Assembly (NCBI GenBank): GCA_021780225.1
Contig: JAJXZF010000068.1
Location: 1-42,444 of the forward strand
From: Deltaproteobacteria bacterium
Lineage (GTDB): Bacteria; Desulfobacterota; Binatia; Binatales; Binataceae
Direction: 5' to 3'
Length of the DNA stretch: 42,444 bases
Numbering within the stretch: the first letter of the stretch is position 1; every line of letters starts with the position of its first letter. Shown here piece after piece: positions 35,195 through 42,357 of this stretch. The notes beneath the pieces are model-generated. The model was not told the DNA's origin. It saw nothing but the letters and a program-made list of their open reading frames with translations, and did not search any database. A program made the translations under genes and the position numbers.

Positions 35195-36093
35195 ATGTCT
35201 TCCGCGCATGTCGGCGGCTGGCCGCGCCGACAAGCCGCTTGTAGATCTGCGCCGGACCAGTCCGGACTATTCCGCGTCTCAAAGCATATTTTCAGCCAAA
35301 TACAATCGTTTCACGACGAATAAATATTATTTACAAATTGTTAGCGGCCAGTCAGCGATTTTTATATCTCATTGATAGATTCCAGGCCTTCTGGAAGCGG
35401 CAGAAATCTTTCAAGCCGTTAGCGCTGAAATATACTTGTGATCGCAGGAATAAAATTTCGATCAAGGCATACAGAGATCGAATAGCAATTTTTTCCCGCC
35501 ATTATGCGCATCAGCGTTGTTCTCGAAGCCGTCGCGGCGTCGCGGACGTTTCAGCCTTTGCCGGAACGATTAATCAGGCCGGCGCGCAAATCGCCGGCAT
35601 GATTGAGAAACGCCGCATCCCGTCTGTCGATCAGGCGAAATTAAACGTCTTTCATTCGACATGAAGGATCGTTCGGCTTCCTTCGAGCCTGATTGGAACT
35701 CTTGGCTATCGATTGATTGAAACAGGCGCGGATCGAACGATCCGGCGCGCCTTTACGTTTCACAGTCCGATTTGGAAATATCATTAAATCGGAGCGTATG
35801 AATTTTTAAACTAAAATTCGCGGAAGCTATTGAAATAGTAATTTATTTTTAATACATGGGGTGGCGTTGTGCTTCTTTCGATCGGGGCAAATATATTTCG
35901 CGCGCACCAGTCCGATAGAGAGCAAGCCGCCGGCGCGCCGCGATTCCGGGGCGGAGCGGCGGCTTAATCGGCGCGGAACGTTGCAGCGATCGAGCCGGCT
36001 TGCGCGCGCCGGGCGCGAATTCGGGTTCTTGGCTCGGAGTTAATCGCGCCGTCGGGGATGGCGCGGCAGGTTGTCTTCCAAGGAGGAGGATAA
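35195..36093. other. Long AT-rich intergenic region upstream of the first DUF1302 gene
   Basis: About 900 bp without a convincing gene. Blocks near 35280-35510 and 35770-35860 are far richer in A/T than the rest of the window. An open frame at 35338-35664 (108 aa) has atypical composition and no ribosome site; its C-terminal part (FAGTINQAGAQIAGMIEKRR) looks weakly protein-like and could be a gene remnant. A hairpin lies at 35724-35752. The last 50 bp (36045-36063, then AAGGAGGAG) are shared with the leader of the second DUF1302 gene. Confidence 0.6.
35724..35752 (+). terminator. Possible terminator hairpin upstream of the first DUF1302 gene
   Basis: AGGCGCG then GATCG pairs with CGATC and CGCGCCT, with a small bulge, and is followed by TTTACGTTT. 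It suggests an unannotated short transcript ends here, or a leader attenuator. Confidence 0.45.
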
Positions 36094-37986
36094 ATGGGGA
36101 CGAGCGTTTGGTATGCGGGGAGGTTTCGCCGGAGAGTCCGCGCCGGCGCCGCCTTGGCGGTCGTTTTGGGGTTGATATGCGCATTTCGCCCGGCGGCATT
36201 CGCCGGCGGCGCGGAGGCGCAGCCGGCGAACGGGCTTGCCATCACGGGCGCCAACGCCGATACGTTGCCGCAAAGCTCCGCCGCGACGCCGGAAAACAGC
36301 TGGCTGAGCGGCCTGCACGTGTCGGGCTATCTGAGCCAGACCTTCGGCATGTGGCAGAACCCGTCGAATTTGCGGGGCTTCACCACCAGCCGCAACAGTC
36401 TGGCCACCTCGCGCACGCTGTTGCAGGTTGACGAGAACTATCAATTGAACGACAACAACTCGTTCTTCATGCGCGAATGGTTCGTATACGAGCCGCCCTA
36501 CGCCTTCAACAGCGCGAACGGGCTGGGCATGTACGCCAACGGCTTTTACAACCAGTACAACGTCCGCGACGCCTGGTGGGAGAACAAGACCGGGCCGCTC
36601 ACCACGTACATCGGCAACCAGATCGTGGTGTGGGGCCAGTCGCTGGCCTTCCGCGTCGGCGACGTGATCAATCCGCAGGACACGACCTGGGCGTTCGGCT
36701 TCGCCAATCTCGAACAGTCGCGCATTCCGCAGTGGATGATCCATCCGATTCTGAATCTGCCGGAGTTCGGACCGTTCAGCTCGAATTTTCTCGAAGGCGT
36801 GCTGATACCGCGGCTGCAGCCGATGTGGAACAGTTGCGACTACGCCGACCATCGCTATGACGGCGAGTGCATGAGCAACGCCGGCACCGTGAACAACGGC
36901 TTTCCCGCCGGCGTCGGCTTCGACCCGGCCGGCCGCTTCGGCGCGCATATCGCGTCCACCTACTATTCGCCGATGAACACGGCGGCGATCGGACCTCCGT
37001 TTCCGCCTTTTATTCCGCCCGGACTGCCGATGCAGTTCAGCCGGATAGTCGGTTCGCCGCTGGCGAATCCCTTCTATCTATGCTCGAACTTTATCGGCGC
37101 GCCCTTTCACTTCGGCCGGCAGTTGGGCAGCCGGGTTCCGCCCGGAATGGAGCGGCCGTGCGCGATGGCGGGCAGCGGCCTGCTCGACGCTCTGCCGCAG
37201 TGGGAGATTCCCGCGAGTACCTTCTCGAACATGGACGAGGGCCTGCGCTTCCACACTCTGGTGGGACCGGCGGAGTTGACGGCTTTCTATTACAATAGCT
37301 GGGATCTCTATCCGAACACCTATTGGGTCCAGAACACGAACATGTTCGTCAACAAGTTCGCGCCGATCCAGCAGGTGGGCGTGACCGGCGACATGCCGCT
37401 GCCGGTGCCGGAGGCGCTGTCCGAGTATCTGCCGCTGGTGGGGCGCGCGGAAGCGGTCTACACCAACCATCAGGGCGTCAACACGTGGGACATCGTCGGC
37501 AATCCTTCGGGCGTGCGTTTTACGGACACGCTCAACTGGATGGCCGCGTTGGACATCGACCAGGCCTACGCGCCGTGGCTGACCGCGACCGGCAACCTGT
37601 CGGCCAACGTCGAGGTCAACGACTTCATCACGCTCGACGGCTCCAATTCGATGATGGAGGCGTTCGGACCGTGGACGGGCGGCGCGCTCGAACCCACGGC
37701 GGCCACGAACTATAAGAACAACGTCAGCGCGCTGTTCAACCTCGGCACCTCGTGGCTGTGGGAGGATATCGCGCCGACCTGGACGATGATCTACAACCCG
37801 GCGGGCAACACCTTCCTGCTGTTTCCGTCGCTGGTGCTGAATCCGCCGTGGACCAAGAAGTACTTCGTGAAGCTGCAGGCGATCGAAGTGCTTGGCGGCA
37901 ACCCCTATGCGACCATGGCGGGCGGCATCCTGAAAGGCGAGAGCATGCTGACCGCGCAGCTCCAGTACAACTTCAACCTGCTCTGA
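36094..37986 (+). CDS. DUF1302-type outer-membrane beta-barrel protein, copy 1
   Basis: The 630-aa exported protein has a long signal peptide (VRAGAALAVVLGLICAF, cleavage near AFA/GG), the DUF1302 N-terminal pattern (QTFGMWQNPSNLRGF, NSFFMREWFVYEPPYAFN) and its hallmark NQIVVWGQSLAFRVGDVINP at about 174-193. It ends in TAQLQYNFNLL, as expected of a barrel C-terminal strand. Four cysteines (248, 259, 330, 356), also present in copy 2, could form two loop disulfides. DUF1302 members are thought to be uptake or export channels for hydrophobic or aromatic compounds; here the substrate is unknown. AAGGAGGAG lies 5 nt before the ATG, an ideal ribosome site. It is a tandem paralogue of 38924-40804. 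Confidence 0.88.
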   Translation: MGTSVWYAGRFRRRVRAGAALAVVLGLICAFRPAAFAGGAEAQPANGLAITGANADTLPQSSAATPENSWLSGLHVSGYLSQTFGMWQNPSNLRGFTTSRNSLATSRTLLQVDENYQLNDNNSFFMREWFVYEPPYAFNSANGLGMYANGFYNQYNVRDAWWENKTGPLTTYIGNQIVVWGQSLAFRVGDVINPQDTTWAFGFANLEQSRIPQWMIHPILNLPEFGPFSSNFLEGVLIPRLQPMWNSCDYADHRYDGECMSNAGTVNNGFPAGVGFDPAGRFGAHIASTYYSPMNTAAIGPPFPPFIPPGLPMQFSRIVGSPLANPFYLCSNFIGAPFHFGRQLGSRVPPGMERPCAMAGSGLLDALPQWEIPASTFSNMDEGLRFHTLVGPAELTAFYYNSWDLYPNTYWVQNTNMFVNKFAPIQQVGVTGDMPLPVPEALSEYLPLVGRAEAVYTNHQGVNTWDIVGNPSGVRFTDTLNWMAALDIDQAYAPWLTATGNLSANVEVNDFITLDGSNSMMEAFGPWTGGALEPTAATNYKNNVSALFNLGTSWLWEDIAPTWTMIYNPAGNTFLLFPSLVLNPPWTKKYFVKLQAIEVLGGNPYATMAGGILKGESMLTAQLQYNFNLL

Positions 37987-38000
37987 TCGAGCAACCAGAA

Positions 38001-38029
38001 CGCGGCGGACGCCTCGGGCGTCCGCCGCG
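38001..38029 (+). other. Very stable hairpin after the first DUF1302 gene
   Basis: CGCGGCGGACGC (38001-38012) pairs perfectly with GCGTCCGCCGCG (38018-38029) around CTCGG, 14 nt after the stop. There is no T-run, so it may protect the 3' end or act with Rho rather than terminate alone. The second paralogue has a different hairpin at the same place. Confidence 0.6.
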
Positions 38030-38162
38030 AATCGAATCGAGCGATTCGCCGGGCGCGGCTGAAATCCGGGAGGTGGCAAATCTATCTGAAATAGCCAGTT
38101 AGTATTCGTTTCCCGACTGGGTAAACAAGATTCAAACGCCAATTCCGGGCGCGCATGAAATG

Positions 38163-38344
38163 TTGCCCGGGCCGTGGATCGCCATGCCGAATCCGCGCGT
38201 AGTGCGAGCGGGCCTACCATGCAAACCGCTCGCATCCGGGAGCCAGGCGCCCGCAGACCGCTTTGGCCCCCGAGGTGACCTCCCTCACCGGCGGATAATG
38301 GAGATTTGCCTGAATCTCCCGATGGCGCCGCGGACCCGGGCAAT
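38163..38344 (+). ncRNA. Structured RNA candidate, copy 1
   Basis: This element of about 180 nt is closed by a 15-bp stem: TTGCCCGGG/CCGTGG (38163-38177) with CCGCGG-A-CCCGGGCAA (38328-38343), one bulged A. Inside are TCCGC/GCGGA pairing, a 10-bp hairpin (GTGCGAGCGG/CCGCTCGCAT), a 52-nt core (38244-38295) identical to copy 2 and displaying GGTGA-CCTCCC-TCACC, and a 3' hairpin GGAGATT/AATCTCC with loop TGCCTG. G-U wobbles favour the plus strand. It lies 177 nt after the first DUF1302 gene. It could be a stand-alone small RNA, a 3'-UTR element of copy 1 or a far-upstream element of copy 2. No known family was recognised. Confidence 0.65.
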
Positions 38345-38632
38345 CACGTCCCTTGCGCGTGGCTGACCCGTCCAGCGCGAACGCCCGCGGCATTTCGACA
38401 ACCTGCATCGCCGGATTTTACTGGCCGCAATCGTCTTTCAGTCAAAAGAATCGTTTTTATCAATAAATTCGACCGAATCTTTCCACAGGCGGAAGAATCG
38501 CTCGCTTCAGCGCTCATTTGATGCGGCGTATTTAGCCTTAAATTAAACAATAGATGTAATTGAATATAATTACATGTTTTATTTATCTATTTATAAAAAA
38601 TTGTGTTAAATTTGCGCTGTCCGGCCTAAAAA

Positions 38633-38668
38633 TCGCGTCCGCCATCTCATGGACGCGAATTTTTTTTT
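38633..38668. terminator. Intrinsic terminator, likely bidirectional
   Basis: TCGCGTCC (38633-38640) pairs with GGACGCGA (38651-38658). AAAAA precedes the stem and a run of nine T residues follows, so it could stop transcripts from both directions. In the plus direction it would end the transcript carrying the structured RNA. Confidence 0.9.
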
Positions 38669-38775
38669 ATTGAACCGGCCCGCGTCTATTGAATTCCTCG
38701 TTTTGTTTCAGTAGAGACTGCTCCGTAGTTTCCTGTTTGCGTAGTACCCCCCGCCTCGAAACATGAGGTCGGGGA

Positions 38776-38857
38776 GGCGCCGGAGCTGCCAGCATTGGAG
38801 CGCCGGCGCGAAGCCAGTCCGGTTTTCTGGGGGTTAGCGGCCGGACCGGTCTTTTTT
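38776..38857 (+). promoter_or_regulatory. Structured leader with terminator-like hairpin before the second DUF1302 gene
   Basis: GGCGCCGG and CCGGCGC form one stem (about 38776-38808). A second stem pairs GTCCGG (38817-38822) with CCGGAC (38841-38846), followed shortly by CTTTTTT. This could be an attenuator about 70 nt before the ATG. The first paralogue has no clear equivalent. Confidence 0.4.
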
Positions 38858-38923
38858 CGCATGAGTATTTTCGCCGCGCCGTCGGGGGATGGCGGGGATG
38901 AGTTAGCTCGAAGGAGGAGACTA

Positions 38924-40804
38924 ATGGGGACTAGCGTTTCGGGTTCCGGCACGTTCCGGGGAGGAGGGAGAGCCGGAGCGGCCCTTTTGCTGGCTCTTGG
39001 GCTGATTCTGGCGGTGGGCGCGTCCGCGTCCGCCGGCGACGTTGCGGCGCAGCCTTCAGGCGGGCTCAGCGTCACGGGAGCGTCGCTCGACGCTTTACCG
39101 CAAACATCCAGCGCCTCGGCTGAGAACAGTTGGCTGAGCGGCCTGCACGTGTCGGGCTATCTGAGCCAGACCTTCGGCATGTGGCAGAACCCGTCGAATT
39201 TGCGGGGCTTCACCACCAGCCGCAACAATCTTGCGACCTCGCGCACGCTGTTGCAGGTTGACGAAAACTACCGCTTGAACGAGGACAACTCGTTCTTCAT
39301 GCGCGAGTGGTTCGTGTACGAGCCGCCCTACGCCTTCAACAGCGCGAACGGGATGGGCATGTACGCCAATGATTTCTACAATCAGTACAACGTTCGCGAC
39401 GCGTGGTGGGAGAACAAGACCGGGCCGCTGACCACCTACGTTGGCAACCAGATCGTGGTGTGGGGCCAGTCGCTGGCCTTCCGCGTCGGCGACGTGATCA
39501 ATCCGCAGGACACGACCTGGGCGTTCGGCTTCGCCAATCTCGAACAGTCGCGCATTCCGCAGTGGATGATCCATCCGATTCTGAATCTGCCGGAATTCGG
39601 AGCGTTCAGCTCGAACTTTCTTGAAGGCGTGCTGATACCGCGGCTGCAGCCGATGTGGAACAGCTGCGGTTACTTCGACCATCGCTATGACGGCGAGTGC
39701 ATGAGCAACGCCGGCAGCGTGAACAACGGCTTCCCCGCCGGTCTTGGCTTCGATCCGTCCGGCCGCTTCGGCGCTCACGTTGGAGTGAATCGATATTATC
39801 CGATGAACACGGCGGCGATCGGACCTCCGTTTCCGCCTTTTATTCCGCCCGGACTGCCGATGCAGTTCAGCCGGCTGATTCCGCAGCCGCTGTCGAATCC
39901 ATTCTATCTATGCTCGAACTTTATCAGCGCGTTCGGCCGGCAAGCTGGAAGCCAGGTTCCGCCCGGAATGACGCGGCCGTGCGCTCACGTGCCCGGTTCG
40001 GGTTTGCTTCTCAGCGGCAATCCTTGGGAGATTCCCGCGACCACCTTCTCGAACATGGAGGAGGGCCTGCGCATCCATACGCTGGTCGGACCGGCGGAGT
40101 TGACGGCTTTCTATTACAATACCTGGAATCTCTATCCGAACGTCTTTTGGGTGCAAGGCACGAATCAGTTCGCGTTCAGGTTTGATCCGATCCAGCAGGT
40201 GGGCGTGACCGGCGACATGCCGCTGCCGGTACCGTCGGCGGTGGCGGAGTATCTGCCGCTGGTGGGGCGCGCGGAGGCGGTATACGCCAACCATGAGCCA
40301 GTCGCCACTTGGGACGTCATCGGCAATCCGTCGGGGGTGCGCTATACGGACACTCTGAACTGGATGGCCGCCGTGGACGTGGATCAAGCCTACGCTCCGT
40401 GGCTGACCGCGACCGGCAACCTGTCGGCGAACGTCGAGGTTGAGGATTTAATCACGCTCGACGGCGCGAACTCGATGTTTGAAGCGTTCGGACCGTGGAC
40501 GGGTGGCGGGTCTGAACCTGAACCGAACATCAAGAACAACGTCAGCACGCTGTTCAATATCGGCACCTCGTGGTTGTGGGAGGATGTCGCTCCGACCTGG
40601 ACGATGGTGTTCAGCCCGAAGGGCCGCACCTTCCTGCTGTTTCCGTCGGTGGTGCTGAATCCGCCGTGGACCAAGAAGTACTTCCTGAAGCTGCAGGCGA
40701 TCGAAGTGCTTGGCGGCGACATGGCATATACGCAGGGCGGCGGCATCTTGAAAGGCCAGAGCCTGCTGACCGCGCAATTGCAGTACAACTTCAACCTGCT
40801 GTGA
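38924..40804 (+). CDS. DUF1302-type outer-membrane beta-barrel protein, copy 2
   Basis: The 626-aa protein is a close tandem paralogue of the one at 36094, with the same DUF1302 motifs (NQIVVWGQSLAFRVGDVINP), the four cysteines and the C-terminal TAQLQYNFNLL. Long stretches are identical even at third codon positions, while the signal peptide, the region near residues 285-300 and the loop around the third and fourth cysteines (FGRQAGSQVPPGMTRPC in place of a longer version) have diverged. It should be an outer-membrane channel of similar but perhaps not identical selectivity. AAGGAGGAG lies 4 nt before ATG 38924. An in-frame start at 38795 would place the leader hairpin in the coding region and is unlikely. 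Confidence 0.88.
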   Translation: MGTSVSGSGTFRGGGRAGAALLLALGLILAVGASASAGDVAAQPSGGLSVTGASLDALPQTSSASAENSWLSGLHVSGYLSQTFGMWQNPSNLRGFTTSRNNLATSRTLLQVDENYRLNEDNSFFMREWFVYEPPYAFNSANGMGMYANDFYNQYNVRDAWWENKTGPLTTYVGNQIVVWGQSLAFRVGDVINPQDTTWAFGFANLEQSRIPQWMIHPILNLPEFGAFSSNFLEGVLIPRLQPMWNSCGYFDHRYDGECMSNAGSVNNGFPAGLGFDPSGRFGAHVGVNRYYPMNTAAIGPPFPPFIPPGLPMQFSRLIPQPLSNPFYLCSNFISAFGRQAGSQVPPGMTRPCAHVPGSGLLLSGNPWEIPATTFSNMEEGLRIHTLVGPAELTAFYYNTWNLYPNVFWVQGTNQFAFRFDPIQQVGVTGDMPLPVPSAVAEYLPLVGRAEAVYANHEPVATWDVIGNPSGVRYTDTLNWMAAVDVDQAYAPWLTATGNLSANVEVEDLITLDGANSMFEAFGPWTGGGSEPEPNIKNNVSTLFNIGTSWLWEDVAPTWTMVFSPKGRTFLLFPSVVLNPPWTKKYFLKLQAIEVLGGDMAYTQGGGILKGQSLLTAQLQYNFNLL

Positions 40805-40827
40805 GGCACTGAATCGGCCGGTGACGA

Positions 40828-40851
40828 TGCGGGCGCCATTTGGCGCTCGCA
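40828..40851 (+). other. Stable hairpin after the second DUF1302 gene
   Basis: TGCGGGCGCC (40828-40837) pairs with GGCGCTCGCA (40842-40851) around ATTT with one G-U pair, 24 nt after the stop. No T-run follows. It mirrors the hairpin after the first paralogue in position but not in sequence. Confidence 0.55.
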
Positions 40852-40982
40852 CGTCGCCAAAGCCCTTGCTCGCGAACGTGTCGATGATTTAGCCGCCTGG
40901 AGAATGTGAATGGACGGGGCAGATATCGAAGCGGCGGACGTCACCGGTAATCGTTCGCGACGTTTTCCAGACTTTGAGCAGT

Positions 40983-41159
40983 CGCCCGGACCGCGGAATG
41001 CCAAGCCGATCCGCACCGACGCATTTCGGCCTCCATGCGGACTGGATGCGAAGGGGTCAGGCGCCCGCAGACCGCTTTGGCCCCCGAGGTGACCTCCCTC
41101 ACCGGCGGACGGTCGGGGATTTGCCTGAATCCTCGATGGCGCCCGCGGTCCCGGGCGAA
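40983..41159 (+). ncRNA. Structured RNA candidate, copy 2
   Basis: This is the counterpart of 38163-38344, 178 nt after the second DUF1302 gene. The closing stem is CGCCCGG-ACCGCGG (40983-40996) with CCGCGGT-C-CCGGGCG (41143-41157), again with one bulge on the 3' side. The 52-nt core (41058-41109) is identical. The 3' hairpin is CGGGGATT/AATCCTCG, keeping its pairing and the TGCCTG loop despite base changes. The 5' hairpin differs in sequence but keeps GGCCTCCATGC in place of GGCCTACCATGC. No same-strand gene lies downstream in the window, which argues against a simple cis-acting riboswitch. Confidence 0.65.
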
Positions 41160-41184
41160 TTTCCGGGAATTAATTTGCACTAAA

Positions 41185-41214
41185 ACGGCCGCGATCGAAT
41201 TCGATCGCGGCCGT
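41185..41214. terminator. 30-bp perfect palindrome, probable hisG terminator
   Basis: ACGGCCGCGATCGA and its complement form an uninterrupted 30-bp inverted repeat. On the minus strand it is followed by TTTTAG, suiting termination of hisG transcripts that cross the MITE. On the plus strand only CACTTTCG follows, so it may also end the RNA transcript, less efficiently. Confidence 0.7.
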
Positions 41215-41243
41215 CACTTTCGTCTGACTGGCAGAAGAATTTA

Positions 41244-41445
41244 GTGTGGCGTCCCGCAAATAAGTTTGCACTCCGCGTCCATCTTGCGCTCGGCGTGGAT
41301 GCCCGGATCAAGTCCGGGCATGATCAGCTCTGTTCGTCATTGCCGGGCCCAGACCCGGCAATTCACCCTTGGTCGCCCCGCAGTGAGCGACCTGCGCGCC
41401 GAGCTGATAAAGCATCAGATGGAAGTTATTTGCGGGACACCACAT
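41244..41445. repeat. MITE-like repeat, copy B
   Basis: The repeat is about 202 bp with imperfect terminal inverted repeats (GTGTGGCGTCCCGCAAATAA left; complement of ATGTGGTGTCCCGCAAATAA right). TA flanks both ends (41242-41243 and 41446-41447), as left by IS630/mariner-type transposition. Internal hairpins include ATGCCCGGA/TCCGGGCAT and ATTGCCGGG/CCCGGCAAT. It is the reverse-oriented relative of 5518-5722 and lies 9 bp beyond the hisG stop. Confidence 0.85.
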
Positions 41446-41454
41446 TAGAAGGAT

Positions 41455-42357
41455 TCAGATAATCTTGTTGAGCGCGAATTCGACGATTCCGACCGCGCCC
41501 GCTTCGAGCAGCTTGGGAAACAGTTCGCGCACCGTATGCTCGCTGATAACCGTCTCCACGGCGAGCCATTCTTTGCCCTTGAGGGCGGGACTTGGATAGA
41601 GCTGCGAAATCGTCGGCGCGGTAATCGACGGCAGCAAATTTATCACCGCTTCGAGATTTTCGCGCGCGACGTTCATTTTGATGCCGACGCGGCTCTCGGC
41701 GTCGAGCGCACCCTTCATCAGGACGCCGATCTGCCGCACCTTCTCGCGCTTCCACGGATCGTCCCAAGCGGCAGGATTGGCGACCAGTACGGGCGTCGAA
41801 GTCAGCAACTCCTCGACGATGCGCAGACCGTTGGCGCGGAGCGACGAACCGGTTTCCGTCACTTCGACGACCGCGTCGACCAGCCCATCGGCGGCTTTGG
41901 CTTCGGTGACGCCCCATGAAAATTCAACTTCTACTTTAACTTTGCGCTCGGCGAAGATGCGCCGCGTGAAAGCGACCATTTCGGTGGCGACCCGCTTGCC
42001 GGCCAAGTCCTCGAGCCGCTTGACCGGGGAATTTTCGGGCACGCACAGCACCCACCGGGTCGGCTGGAGCGAAACCTTGGAATAAATAAAGCTTTCGATC
42101 TGCACGAGATCGACGCCGTTTTCGACGATCCAGTCGCTGCCCGTGATGCCGGCGTCGAGCGTGCCGTCGGCGATATAACGGGGCATCTCCTGCGGCCGCA
42201 GCAGCCGGCAACTGAGGCTTGGATCGTCCACCCGCGGGATGTAAGAGCGGTCGCCGACGGCGATACGCCATCCGGATTTGCGCAATAATTCAAGGGTCTG
42301 CGCTTCGAGGCTGCCCTTGGGGATGCCAAACTTGAGAATCTTGCTGTTGGTCGTCAT
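41455..42357 (-). CDS. hisG: ATP phosphoribosyltransferase, long form
   Basis: The 300-aa enzyme has the HisG start (LKFGIPKGSLEAQTLELL), GTLDAGITGSDWIVENGVDL, the PRPP-binding DAVVEVTETGSSLRANGL, and a C-terminal ACT-like regulatory domain of about 80 residues (VGIKMNVARENLEAVINLLP to VGIVEFALNKII). The long form works without HisZ and is normally feedback-inhibited by histidine. It catalyses the first step of histidine synthesis. ATG 42357 is chosen over an in-frame TTG at 42381; no strong ribosome site is visible. No other his gene is in the window. Confidence 0.95.
   Translation of the reverse strand: MTTNSKILKFGIPKGSLEAQTLELLRKSGWRIAVGDRSYIPRVDDPSLSCRLLRPQEMPRYIADGTLDAGITGSDWIVENGVDLVQIESFIYSKVSLQPTRWVLCVPENSPVKRLEDLAGKRVATEMVAFTRRIFAERKVKVEVEFSWGVTEAKAADGLVDAVVEVTETGSSLRANGLRIVEELLTSTPVLVANPAAWDDPWKREKVRQIGVLMKGALDAESRVGIKMNVARENLEAVINLLPSITAPTISQLYPSPALKGKEWLAVETVISEHTVRELFPKLLEAGAVGIVEFALNKII

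Noticed and set aside
35338-35664. 108-aa open frame in the intergenic region
   Set aside because: No ribosome site, AT-rich and unlike neighbouring codon use; at most a gene remnant.
36058-36093. Eleven-codon upstream frame ending at the stop just before the first barrel ATG
   Set aside because: In the second paralogue the equivalent frame stops after five codons and does not abut the gene, so a conserved leader peptide is not supported.
38273-38295. FMN riboswitch
   Set aside because: GAGGTGACCTCCCTCACC then GGCGGA resembles the P2 part of the RFN element, but the AGCCCGCGAGC, second receptor and GGCCGACAGT parts are missing, and no riboflavin gene follows either copy.
38163-38344. 6S RNA
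   Set aside because: Length and the 3'-side hairpin recall 6S RNA, but the interior is branched rather than one long rod, I see none of the conserved bubble sequence, and two adjacent copies after barrel genes would be odd. A covariance search would settle it.
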